A DNA stretch of 64,000 nt. Origin: Paenibacillus sp. 1001270B_150601_E10. Lineage in GTDB: Bacteria > Bacillota > Bacilli > Paenibacillales > Paenibacillaceae. The translations under genes were made by a program, and so were the position numbers. The notes beneath the pieces were generated by a model, which had not been told where the DNA came from, did not search any database, and saw nothing but the letters and a program-made list of their open reading frames with translations. The stretch covers positions 161,975-225,974 of the forward strand of contig NZ_JADMOL010000002.1 in assembly GCF_015558675.1 (NCBI RefSeq). The letters run 5' to 3'. Below, in pieces: positions 16,830 through 24,486 of the stretch (its first letter is position 1; every line of letters begins with the position of its first letter).

Positions 16830-18254
16830 ATGGCCAAATCATTAGGATCGAGCACGAACATCATTATCCGGATCGAGATCGACAAGAGCAAGTGCAATTT
16901 CGCTCAGGTTGCCCAAGCGATTGGCGAAAGCGGCGGTGATATCGTGGCGATCGACGTTATTCGCAGCAGTGGCGCAGTGACACTGAGGGATTTAACGGTT
17001 AATGTGTTTGATGGAAGTGTAGGGGACCGCATTGTAGCACGCTTGAAACTGATTGAGGGCATCCAGGTCATCAACGTATCTGACCAGACGTTCCTGATGC
17101 ACTTGGGCGGCAAGATCGAGATGCAGCCTAAGATTCCTATTCGAAATCGCGATGATTTATCACGTGTATACACACCAGGAGTCGCTCGCGTATGCATGGC
17201 GATCCATGAGGATCCAAACCGTGCCTTTACGCTAACCATTAAGCGCGATACGGTTGCGGTTATTTCCGACGGCACAGCGGTGCTAGGACTCGGCAACATC
17301 GGTCCACGAGCAGCAATGCCTGTCATGGAAGGGAAAGCAATGCTCTTCAAGCAGCTGGCTGGAGTAGATGCATTCCCGATCTGTCTAGATACGCAAGATG
17401 CTGACGAGATCGTAAGAACCATTGTAGCGATTGCACCAGGTCTTGGAGGCATCAACCTGGAAGATATCTCTGCACCGCGCTGCTTCGATATCGAGCGTCG
17501 TCTGACCGAAGCGCTGGACATTCCGGTATTCCATGATGATCAGCATGGAACGGCGGTTGTACTGCTTGCAGGCATTCTCAATTCGCTTCGCATTGTGAAC
17601 AAGAAGATTGAGGATTGCAAGATCGTACTGTGCGGTATTGGAGCTGCAGGTATGGCTTGTACGGAAATGCTTCTATCGGCAGGGGCTACGAAGGTGATCG
17701 GGGTCGATCGTCAGGGCGTGCTCGTTCGCACGACTCCGTATGAGAATGAAGCATGGAATGCTTTTGCAGCGAAGACGAATCCTGATCTAGAGCAGGGGAC
17801 GCTGTCGGATGTCATTAAAGGCGCAGATATCTTTATCGGCGTATCCGGCCCTGGCGTGCTGAAGCGCGAGGATGTTGAAGCAATGGCGAAGGATCCGATT
17901 GTATTCGCAATGGCGAACCCAACACCTGAGATTGATCCGGACGAGATTGAAGGAATTGCTCGAATTGTAGCTACAGGCCGTTCCGATTATCCAAACCAGA
18001 TCAACAACGTGCTGTGCTTCCCAGGTCTGTTCCGCGGATTGCTGGACTGCCGTGCTTCACGCGTTACGGAGAACATGAAGCTTGCGGCTGCGCATGCGAT
18101 TGCAGAGGTTGTATCTGAGGATGAACTGAGCGAACTGTACATTATTCCATCTGTATTTAATGATAAAGTCGTTCCTAAGGTGCGCGATGCGGTTATTGAT
18201 GCCGCTTATGCGGATGGCGTTGCACGCCGCCGTGACTTTAGAGATAAGAAATAG
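16830..18254 (+). CDS. NAD-type malic enzyme with N-terminal ACT domain
   Basis: A 474-residue enzyme that oxidatively decarboxylates malate to pyruvate in the cytoplasm. The ATG at 16830 is preferred because GGGGAGA lies 9 nt upstream and the product then starts MAKSLGSS. The open frame continues upstream to 16761 through the structured leader without a ribosome site. Residues about 12-85 form an ACT-like regulatory domain (IIIRIEID...GGDIVAIDVI). The catalytic malic-enzyme domain follows, with SRVYTPGVARVCMAI, SDGTAVLGLGNIGP and VFHDDQHGTAVV, and then the NAD-binding domain with CGIGAAGMA. The ACT domain suggests control by a small ligand such as an amino acid. Confidence 0.94.
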   Translation: MAKSLGSSTNIIIRIEIDKSKCNFAQVAQAIGESGGDIVAIDVIRSSGAVTLRDLTVNVFDGSVGDRIVARLKLIEGIQVINVSDQTFLMHLGGKIEMQPKIPIRNRDDLSRVYTPGVARVCMAIHEDPNRAFTLTIKRDTVAVISDGTAVLGLGNIGPRAAMPVMEGKAMLFKQLAGVDAFPICLDTQDADEIVRTIVAIAPGLGGINLEDISAPRCFDIERRLTEALDIPVFHDDQHGTAVVLLAGILNSLRIVNKKIEDCKIVLCGIGAAGMACTEMLLSAGATKVIGVDRQGVLVRTTPYENEAWNAFAAKTNPDLEQGTLSDVIKGADIFIGVSGPGVLKREDVEAMAKDPIVFAMANPTPEIDPDEIEGIARIVATGRSDYPNQINNVLCFPGLFRGLLDCRASRVTENMKLAAAHAIAEVVSEDELSELYIIPSVFNDKVVPKVRDAVIDAAYADGVARRRDFRDKK

Positions 18255-18308
18255 CATCGATTAAGGGATGAATTGCTTTGATTCAGATAAAGAATCGAGC
18301 ATAAAAGA

Positions 18309-18358
18309 AAAAGGACTTTCAGCACCACGGGTCAGTGGTTGCCGGAAGTCCTTTTTTT
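18309..18358. terminator. Bidirectional terminator between malic enzyme and feoB
   Basis: AAGGACTT (18311-18318) pairs with AAGTCCTT (18346-18353) around an inner CACCAC/GTGGTTG-type helix. T-runs occur on the plus strand after it and, on the minus strand, after the other arm. Confidence 0.88.
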
Positions 18359-18391
18359 ATGATTCATTTTTCCGTATCGTTGCTGTGCTTC

Positions 18392-19804
18392 TTACACCCA
18401 GCCAAATGCGCGTGCAAGCTGAGCAGTGATAAAGGTAACTAAGATCGCAATACCTAATGGAATGAGGGCGGATAACAGCGTCCATTTCTTGCTGTGCGTT
18501 TCCTTGTAGATGTTGAAGAGCGTTGTTCCGCAAGGGTAATGCAGCAAGGAAAACAACATCATATTCAGTGCCGTCAGCCATGTCCAACCGTGGTTAACGA
18601 AGATTTCCTTAATATTATCAATACCGTCCGCATCTACCATAGCTCCTGAGGACAGGTAGCCCATAAGAAGGATTGGCAGGACAATTTCATTGGCTGGAAG
18701 CCCGAGCAGGAAGGCCATGATGATAAAGCCGTCCATGCCAAGCAGTTGGCCGAATGGATCAAAGAAGCCCGCCATATGGTTGAGAATGCTGTCCCCGCCG
18801 ACAAATACGTTCCCTAGAATCCAAGTAATAACACCGGCAGGCGCTGCGACGATGACCGCACGCTTCAGCACGTTCCACGATTTGTCACGTGTAGCAAGCA
18901 GGATCGTCTTCCAGAACTGTGGACGACGATATGGAGGCAATTCCAGTGTATAGTGCGTCGGGACGCCGCGAAGCACTGTTTTGGACAGTACCCAAGATAC
19001 CGTAAAGGTTACGATAATTCCGAACATGACCATGCCAAGCACGACGCCGGCTGTAGCGAACGATTGCAGTCCACCGCTGACGCTTACAGTCATAAATAAG
19101 GAAGCAAGCAGAATCAGCGTCGGCCATCTGCCATTGCAGGGCACGAAGTTGTTCGTAAGGATGGCAAGCATTCGCTCACGCGGCGATTCGATAATGCGCG
19201 TAGACAGAATGGCGGCAGCATTGCAGCCAAATCCCATCGACATGGTTAATGCCTGCTTCCCGTGTCCGCCTGCACGCTTGAAGATTCGGTCCATGTTAAA
19301 AGCAACCCGAGGCAGATAACCGAAGTTCTCAAGCAGCGCGAACGTAGGAAAGAAGATGGCCATCGGCGGCAGCATGACGCTAATAACCCATGCAGAGCCT
19401 CTGAACAGGCCTAGAACGAGCAGTCCATGCAGCCAATCCGGAGCATGAATCGCATGAAAGAACATCGTGATATAGCCTTCGATGACGCCAAACATATCCG
19501 CGAGCATGGCGGAAGGAACGTTCGCTCCGGCGATCGTCAGCCAGAACACAACAGCCAGCATCGCAAGCATAATCGGGAATCCCCATATCTTCGAGGTGAC
19601 GATGCGATCCAGCCTGCTTGTGCTGGCAAGCTTCTCCCGATTCTCGTAGTGAATCGCGGTATCACAGATCTCATGAGTGACTTTATAGATGTCACCGACG
19701 ATTCCGTCCCTTACGGCATCGCCCTGTGACAGGCCGCGTGCCTTCTCCAGCAGGGCATCAAGAGCGGAAACATTCGCAGCACTAGTGGCAAGCGGTCTCT
19801 CCAT
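18392..19804 (-). CDS. Ferrous iron transporter FeoB, membrane (gate) half, encoded as a separate protein
   Basis: A 470-residue membrane protein covering the transmembrane part of FeoB, with two Gate domains. The features are GFGCNAAAILSTRI followed by NNFVPCNGR, and the second gate around GLPANEIVLPILLMGY. It lacks a GTPase domain, which is encoded just upstream (19782-20516). The two reading frames overlap by 23 bp. The ATG at 19804 has its own strong ribosome site, GAGGGGGTG, seven bases upstream and inside the end of the GTPase gene. This favours a genuine two-gene arrangement with translational coupling over a sequencing frameshift. Such proteins are often annotated as nucleoside recognition (Gate) proteins. 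Confidence 0.88.
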   Translation of the reverse strand: MERPLATSAANVSALDALLEKARGLSQGDAVRDGIVGDIYKVTHEICDTAIHYENREKLASTSRLDRIVTSKIWGFPIMLAMLAVVFWLTIAGANVPSAMLADMFGVIEGYITMFFHAIHAPDWLHGLLVLGLFRGSAWVISVMLPPMAIFFPTFALLENFGYLPRVAFNMDRIFKRAGGHGKQALTMSMGFGCNAAAILSTRIIESPRERMLAILTNNFVPCNGRWPTLILLASLFMTVSVSGGLQSFATAGVVLGMVMFGIIVTFTVSWVLSKTVLRGVPTHYTLELPPYRRPQFWKTILLATRDKSWNVLKRAVIVAAPAGVITWILGNVFVGGDSILNHMAGFFDPFGQLLGMDGFIIMAFLLGLPANEIVLPILLMGYLSSGAMVDADGIDNIKEIFVNHGWTWLTALNMMLFSLLHYPCGTTLFNIYKETHSKKWTLLSALIPLGIAILVTFITAQLARAFGWV

Positions 19805-20516
19805 ACCGAATCACCCCCTCAAGCTGTGCTGTCGTCTGCCCACGCTGCAGCCAATTTTTTATGGATGTAAGCAAGCTCTCATCATTATCTAATAGACGCA
19901 GCGCAATCCATCTTGCCGGCAGATGGCTGCCGAACATATCGCGAACTTGTGGCTCAAGCTGCTTGATCTTCTGCTCAATGTCTTCACTATAGGTAATCGT
20001 AATAGGTTCAGGAACAAGCTCCCCGCTGGCAACGAGCAGCACCTGCTGAAGCAGCTCACCGATGCCTTTTTTGCTGCGGGCAGAGATGGCTACCGTCGGA
20101 ACACCAAGCTTCTGCTGCATCTTGTTCAGGTCAATCTTGATGCCGAGCCGCTTTGCTTCATCCATAAGATTGATGCAGACGACCGCACGGTTGGTCATCT
20201 CCAGCACCTGAAGCGCAAGATTGAGGTTGCGCTCCAATGAAGTAGCGTCAAGAACGACGATTGTGACGTCTGGATTCTCAAAAATAATATAATCTCTTGC
20301 AGCCTCCTCATCCGCGGAGTTGGAGTACAAGGAATACGTTCCGGGAAGATCGACGATCTTGAACGGTGTTTGTTGAAACTCAAAATATCCCTCTGCGCTT
20401 GTCACCGTTTTTCCTGCCCAGTTGCCGGTATGCTGATGCATTCCGGTGAGCGCATTGAAAAGGGTGCTTTTACCCGTATTCGGGTTCCCTGCTAGTGCAA
20501 TGGTGTATGATCTCAT
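19782..20516 (-). CDS. FeoB small GTPase domain, encoded as a separate protein
   Basis: A 244-residue soluble protein equivalent to the N-terminal cytoplasmic part of FeoB. The GTPase motifs are complete: G1 GNPNTGKST, G3 DLPGTYSL, G4 NLMD and G5 ISARSKKG. A helical GDI-like spacer follows (about 165-230). It should gate ferrous iron uptake through the membrane half encoded at 18392-19804. The ATG lies 4 bp after the feoA stop and has GGAGAG upstream. It ends at GETACH, beyond which the frame would need a shift to continue into the membrane half. Confidence 0.9.
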   Translation of the reverse strand: MRSYTIALAGNPNTGKSTLFNALTGMHQHTGNWAGKTVTSAEGYFEFQQTPFKIVDLPGTYSLYSNSADEEAARDYIIFENPDVTIVVLDATSLERNLNLALQVLEMTNRAVVCINLMDEAKRLGIKIDLNKMQQKLGVPTVAISARSKKGIGELLQQVLLVASGELVPEPITITYSEDIEQKIKQLEPQVRDMFGSHLPARWIALRLLDNDESLLTSIKNWLQRGQTTAQLEGVIRYGETACH

Positions 20517-20520
20517 GCTC

Positions 20521-20766
20521 TTACTCTCCTATCCGTTCTCCCCAGATCAGGGAGCTTTCTTCACTGCGCAAGGCAATCGTTGTATTGTTCACTCGAAAGG
20601 CGATAGGGTCTCCAAGCGGACTTTTTTGCAGTACTTCAATCCGATTCCCAGGCACAAAGCCTAAATCCAACAAGCGTCTGCGCATGACACCCTGAACTTC
20701 AAGGCGAGTGATGCGTACGTGATTGCCTATTCCTGCTTCTAATAAATTCGTTTCTGCTGAAGCCAT
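20521..20766 (-). CDS. feoA: Ferrous iron transport protein A
   Basis: An 81-residue SH3-like FeoA protein (RRRLLDLGFVPGNRIEVLQKSPLGDPIAFRV is the family core). It assists FeoB in ferrous iron uptake at the cytoplasmic face. AGGAGGT precedes the ATG at 20766. It is first in the feoA-feoB(GTPase)-feoB(membrane) operon. No Fur box is visible upstream; instead there is an early terminator and two palindromes (described separately). Confidence 0.93.
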   Translation of the reverse strand: MASAETNLLEAGIGNHVRITRLEVQGVMRRRLLDLGFVPGNRIEVLQKSPLGDPIAFRVNNTTIALRSEESSLIWGERIGE

Positions 20767-20864
20767 GAGCTGGACCTCCTGTTTTCGCGTGGGACAGAAT
20801 GTTTCAATAAGGCAACTTTTCCATTAGCATATGCCCTTGTTTATAAAAAGGATGATGCATTTAA

Positions 20865-20892
20865 AAAAAATAGCGTGATCCGCGAGATCACG
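20865..20892 (-). terminator. Early intrinsic terminator (possible attenuator) in the feo leader
   Basis: On the minus strand CGTGATC, loop TCGCG and GATCACG form a 7-bp perfect stem, then CTA and eight T residues. It lies between the predicted feo promoter (20917-20945) and feoA, only about 20 nt after the predicted start. It would therefore block feo expression unless bypassed. Confidence 0.65.
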
Positions 20893-20916
20893 AATATCAT
20901 AGGCGATTACAGGTTT

Positions 20917-20945
20917 AGTATATAGCAAAGATGTTTCTTCGGCAA
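20917..20945 (-). promoter_or_regulatory. Predicted promoter directed at feoA
   Basis: On the minus strand TTGCCG (20945-20940) and TATACT (20922-20917) are 17 bp apart. The start would be near 20910. No 19-bp Fur-like box overlaps it. Confidence 0.5.
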
Positions 20946-20952
20946 CATAATT

Positions 20953-20994
20953 TTTCCCTAGGGAAACTTTCGGAGTATACAAAATTCCTAGGTT
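20953..20994. promoter_or_regulatory. Two CCTAGG-centred palindromes upstream of the feo promoter
   Basis: TTTCCCTAGGGAAA (20953-20966) is a perfect 14-bp palindrome. A second CCTAGG-centred site, less symmetric outside its core, is at about 20985-20994. The centres are 30 bp apart, close to three helical turns, and lie just upstream of the predicted -35. They look like paired operator sites for an unidentified regulator. Confidence 0.4.
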
Positions 20995-21007
20995 TTTCGC
21001 CTGCTTT

Positions 21008-21163
21008 ATGTACGGGAAAGACCTTAAGGGATATGGGAGAATGCCTATTTTGGAACGGAATTTGTTAGGCGTACACTCTTACAGTCATGTCTCTCTGACG
21101 GCTCTGTTGAAGGGCTCTATTTTAAAAGAATGGAACAAGCTAAAACAAGCTGTAGGTTCATAA
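21008..21163 (+). CDS. Small open reading frame ending in a terminator (up to 51 codons)
   Basis: An open frame from ATG 21008 to TAA 21161-21163 ends exactly inside a good terminator hairpin (21147-21184), the layout of a real gene end. From 21008 the product would be 51 residues. The internal ATG at 21041, preceded by AAGGGA, would give a 40-residue product starting MPILERNLLG and ending KLKQAVGS. The first ATG has no ribosome site. The sequence matches no family I know. It could also be the remnant of a longer gene or simply part of a small RNA. Confidence 0.3.
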   Translation: MYGKDLKGYGRMPILERNLLGVHSYSHVSLTALLKGSILKEWNKLKQAVGS

Positions 21164-21184
21164 GATGACTGCAGCTTTTTTTAT
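21147..21184 (+). terminator. Plus-strand intrinsic terminator upstream of the TrpX-like gene
   Basis: AAGCTGTAG pairs with CTGCAGCTT (one wobble) around a 13-nt loop, with seven or more T residues after it. It ends a plus-strand transcript that begins somewhere in the feo/TrpX intergenic region. Confidence 0.8.
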
Positions 21185-21226
21185 TGTTACTTAGCCATAA
21201 AATGTAAATTATATCAGTCTTTAGTA

Positions 21227-21254
21227 TTGACTTGCCAATTAGAGCCATTACAAT
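21227..21254 (+). promoter_or_regulatory. Predicted promoter of the TrpXYZ-like operon
   Basis: TTGACT (21227-21232) and TACAAT (21249-21254) are 16 bp apart. The leader to the ATG at 21419 would be about 160 nt. It contains the 12-bp palindrome GAAGTCGACTTC (21360-21371). Confidence 0.5.
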
Positions 21255-21418
21255 AACACTATAATGCGTTACAGGGATTATGCAGATTCGCTTTAAATGG
21301 GTAAAACCATCGGTAAATATTCTTCAACGCTCTATACTTCTTTGACATTCTGCCGAAGCGAAGTCGACTTCTGTAGTGACGAATGATATCGAAATGATAA
21401 GAAAAGGGGACGAATGTC

Positions 21419-22459
21419 ATGATGAAGAAAAGGAACTTTCGAGTACTGCTTGCAATATGCTTAAGCTGCATGTTGATCATGACGGCTTGCGGGGCAAAGA
21501 CAGAGAGCGAGCCGAGCTCAAGTGGAGGACAAGCTTCCAGCAGCTCGGAAAAGAAGATTAAGATCGGCATTACGCAGATTGTGGAGCATGCCTCGTTGGA
21601 CGAAGCGAGAAAAGGATTTCTGAAAGCGCTTCAGGATAATGGTTATGAAGAGGGCAAGAATCTGGAGGTTGATTTCCAGAATGCTCAGAATGATTTGAAC
21701 AACGCCTCGACGATTGCTCAAAAGTTTTCGACTGACAAATTGGATTTAGTATTAGCGATTGCGACACCGTCTGCCCAAGCGGCAGCTCAAAATATTAAGG
21801 ATGTGCCGATCTTGTTTACAGCGGTAACTGATCCGCTTGGTGCAGGACTAGTGAAGAGCATGGAGGCTCCAGGCGGCAATGTGACCGGCACGACCGACAT
21901 GCATCCGGAGGCAGTATCCACCTTGATGAAATTTATTCAACAGAATGTAAAGGATGTAAGTGCAATTGGCATTATGGCCAATGAAGGCGAGCAGAACACG
22001 GTTGCTAATGTAAAAGAAGCAGAAGCGGCCATTCAGGAACTGGGCTTGAAAGTCGTGAAGGCGCCCGTAACAAACAGCTCCGAGGTGAAGCAGGCCGCTG
22101 AATCATTAGCAGGCAAGGTTCAAGCAATCTACGTTCCGCAGGACAATACGATCGTCAGTGCATTAAGCACGGTTGTCGGGGTAGCGAATGACAAGAAGAT
22201 TCCGCTCTTTGTTGCCGAGAAAGACTCTGTGAAAAATGGCGGCGTTGCATCATTTGGCTTTGAGTACTTTGACATTGGATACACGACAGGGAAGATGGCT
22301 GTAGACATTTTGAAGAACGGCAAAAATCCAGCGGAGCTTGCTGTTCAATATCCTGAGACCCTTGATCTTGCCTTGAATCTTAAATCGGCAGCAGCACAGG
22401 GATTTGAGGTGACAGATGCAATCAAGTCTGAGGTCAAACCAGAGAATTTGTTTGAATAA
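21419..22459 (+). CDS. ABC transporter substrate-binding lipoprotein, TrpX/PF04392 type
   Basis: A 346-residue lipoprotein. The signal peptide ends in lipobox MTAC (Cys at about 23). The mature protein has the two-lobe fold of the family that includes TrpX of streptococci (KIGITQIVEHASLDEARKGF near the start of the mature domain, then AIATPSAQAAAQ and PILFTAVTDPLGAGLV). Family members bind tryptophan, tyrosine or other small ligands; the ligand here is not readable. AGGGGA precedes the ATG. It heads a three-gene importer operon. A hairpin at 22507-22557 between this gene and the permease could help give excess binding protein. Confidence 0.9.
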   Translation: MMKKRNFRVLLAICLSCMLIMTACGAKTESEPSSSGGQASSSSEKKIKIGITQIVEHASLDEARKGFLKALQDNGYEEGKNLEVDFQNAQNDLNNASTIAQKFSTDKLDLVLAIATPSAQAAAQNIKDVPILFTAVTDPLGAGLVKSMEAPGGNVTGTTDMHPEAVSTLMKFIQQNVKDVSAIGIMANEGEQNTVANVKEAEAAIQELGLKVVKAPVTNSSEVKQAAESLAGKVQAIYVPQDNTIVSALSTVVGVANDKKIPLFVAEKDSVKNGGVASFGFEYFDIGYTTGKMAVDILKNGKNPAELAVQYPETLDLALNLKSAAAQGFEVTDAIKSEVKPENLFE

Positions 22460-22506
22460 CAGGTTCTTCTTATAAGATCTTCAATGAATGAAGCTTAACA
22501 AATATG

Positions 22507-22557
22507 CAGTCCGTTAGCCTTTAGAGTGCTCGATCAAGCTCTGTTGCTTTCGGACTG
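22507..22557 (+). other. Intercistronic hairpin between binding protein and permease
   Basis: CAGTCCG (22507-22513) pairs with CGGACTG (22551-22557) around a long loop with an inner AGAG/CTCT pairing. There is no T-tract. It may stabilise the upstream mRNA or act as a weak terminator. Confidence 0.35.
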
Positions 22558-22583
22558 TTCTGCTAACATGGGAGGAAGATACG

Positions 22584-23510
22584 ATGCTTGGATCAGCACT
22601 TGCAGAAGCGCTGCTTAAGTCTGTGGAAGCGGGGCTTATATACGCGATAATGGCTTTAGGCGTATACATTACGTTTCGCATTCTGGATTTCCCTGATTTG
22701 ACAGTAGATGGAAGCTTTACGACAGGAGCTGCAATTGCAGCGCTCAGTATTACGACGGGATTGCCGCCGATTATTGGTACTATTCTTGCCTTTGCAGGCG
22801 GCTGCGCGGCTGGTGCATTAACCGGGATTATCCATACGAAGGGCAAGATCAATCCATTATTGTCCGGTATTTTGATGATGATCGCTTTATATTCCATTAA
22901 CTTGCGAATTATGGGGAAGTCCAATATCTCCTTATTGAATCAGGATACGGTATTGACGCCGCTTAGCGGTGGCTACTCGCTTGTGATCGTGATGCTGCTG
23001 TTTATCCTTGTTATTCGCTTCATGCTGAACGCCTTCTTGCGAACGGAGATTGGCCTTGCGCTCCGAGCAACAGGCGATAACCCACGGATGATCCGAAGCT
23101 TCGGGGTGCATACAGACAATACGATCATTATTGGCGTGAGCCTGTCCAATGGTCTTGTCGCCCTCTCGGGTGGACTGGTGGCACAGTACCAAGGCTACGC
23201 AGATATTCAGTCAGGAGTGGGGATGATCGTTATTGGTCTAGCCTCCGTTATCATCGGAGAAGCGATCTTTGGGCACAAGACGATCGTTAGAACGACGATG
23301 GCTGTCATCCTAGGAGCAGTGCTCTATCGGATGATCATTGCGATTGCATTGCAGCTTGAGCTTAACTCGACGGACTTGAAGCTGTTGACTGCTGGCATCG
23401 TAATCGTAGCCTTGATTCTTCCGATGACCAGACGATCCATGCGTGAGCGAAGCATTAGCCGCAAGCGTGCAGGGGAACTGCTTCAGAAGGGAGGGCACAT
23501 CGATGCTTAG
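22584..23510 (+). CDS. ABC transporter permease, TrpY-like
   Basis: A 308-residue membrane protein with about eight hydrophobic segments. The conserved N-terminal LIYAIMALGVYITFRILDFPDLTVDGSF and the later GLALRATGDNPRMIRSFGV are characteristic of permeases paired with PF04392 binding proteins. GGGAGGAAG precedes the ATG. The last codons overlap the start of the ATPase gene by 8 bp. Confidence 0.92.
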   Translation: MLGSALAEALLKSVEAGLIYAIMALGVYITFRILDFPDLTVDGSFTTGAAIAALSITTGLPPIIGTILAFAGGCAAGALTGIIHTKGKINPLLSGILMMIALYSINLRIMGKSNISLLNQDTVLTPLSGGYSLVIVMLLFILVIRFMLNAFLRTEIGLALRATGDNPRMIRSFGVHTDNTIIIGVSLSNGLVALSGGLVAQYQGYADIQSGVGMIVIGLASVIIGEAIFGHKTIVRTTMAVILGAVLYRMIIAIALQLELNSTDLKLLTAGIVIVALILPMTRRSMRERSISRKRAGELLQKGGHIDA

Positions 23511-24300
23511 AATTGAGCAGGTATGCAAGCTGTTCAACGCAGGAACCGCTGATGAGAAGTTTGCGCTTCAGCATGTGAATCTGCAGCTGAATGAAGGTGA
23601 CTTTGTCACGATTATTGGAAGCAATGGCGCTGGAAAATCAACACTTATGAATGTCATATCCGGCGTCATGATTCCAGATATCGGATCGATTCACATCCAG
23701 GGCAAGGAGGTTACATCCTTGTCTGAGCATGTCCGTAGCAAATGGATTGGCCGTGTCTTTCAGGACCCGATGGCTGGAACGGCTCCATCTATGACGATTG
23801 AAGAGAATTTGGCACTGGCCTTTGCTCGCGGCGGCAGAAGAGGGCTCCGGCCCGGACTCGGTAAAAGAAGGCGTGAATGGTTCAGGACCCAACTGTATGA
23901 GCTTGGTCTAGGCTTGGAGGAACGGCTTACCGCGAAGGTGGGACTTTTGTCTGGAGGAGAACGACAGGCGCTGAGCCTATTGATGGCAACCTTTATGAAG
24001 CCGAATCTACTGCTCTTGGATGAGCATACAGCCGCTCTTGATCCAGCTCGTGCTGAGATGGTAACAAGACTTACAGAAAAATTCGTTCGCGAGAGCGGTT
24101 TGACAACGTTGATGGTTACGCATAACATGGAGCAGGCGATACGACTTGGCAATCGGCTTATTATGATGGATAAGGGCCGGATTATATTAAACATTGGTCC
24201 AGAGGAAAAACGGACGCTGACCGTAGAGAAGCTGCTGCGGGAATTTGAGCTCCTAAGAGGAGAAAAATTCGTCGATGACCGTGTAGTATTAGGGAGCTAA
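23503..24300 (+). CDS. ABC transporter ATP-binding protein, TrpZ-like
   Basis: A 265-residue ABC ATPase starting at the ATG at 23503 (MLRIEQV), with AAGGGAGGG upstream. It has Walker A GSNGAGKST, signature LLSGGERQALSL, Walker B LLLLDEHTAAL and the H-loop in VTHNMEQA. It energises the importer formed with the proteins at 21419 and 22584. A strong terminator follows at 24331-24385, closing the operon. Confidence 0.95.
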   Translation: MLRIEQVCKLFNAGTADEKFALQHVNLQLNEGDFVTIIGSNGAGKSTLMNVISGVMIPDIGSIHIQGKEVTSLSEHVRSKWIGRVFQDPMAGTAPSMTIEENLALAFARGGRRGLRPGLGKRRREWFRTQLYELGLGLEERLTAKVGLLSGGERQALSLLMATFMKPNLLLLDEHTAALDPARAEMVTRLTEKFVRESGLTTLMVTHNMEQAIRLGNRLIMMDKGRIILNIGPEEKRTLTVEKLLREFELLRGEKFVDDRVVLGS

Positions 24301-24330
24301 TCTTGGATTTGGAAAATGCACTTTTATCTG

Positions 24331-24385
24331 TCACACTTCTATGCCCTGCAAGGAAGTTTTAGGGTTGAAAAGTGTGATTTTTTTT
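24331..24385 (+). terminator. Intrinsic terminator of the TrpXYZ-like operon
   Basis: TCACACTT (24331-24338) pairs perfectly with AAGTGTGA (24370-24377). Eight T residues follow. Confidence 0.85.
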
Positions 24386-24486
24386 AATGAAGCGCCTTTA
24401 ACTATCTTATTAAAAGCCCATTCTTAACCGATAAATGATTAGGGGTATTTGTGCCTATTATGTTTGGTGAATGAGGGGATGTAAAG

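Noticed and set aside
18392-20516. feoB as a frameshifted pseudogene
   Set aside because: The downstream half has its own well-spaced strong ribosome site and ATG inside the overlap, and both halves have complete domains, so a natural split is more likely.
24408-24434. SigD (flagellar sigma) promoter for the chemotaxis receptor
   Set aside because: The ACCGATAA -10 is good, but the TAAA element is only 12 bp away instead of about 15, so I did not list it as a feature.
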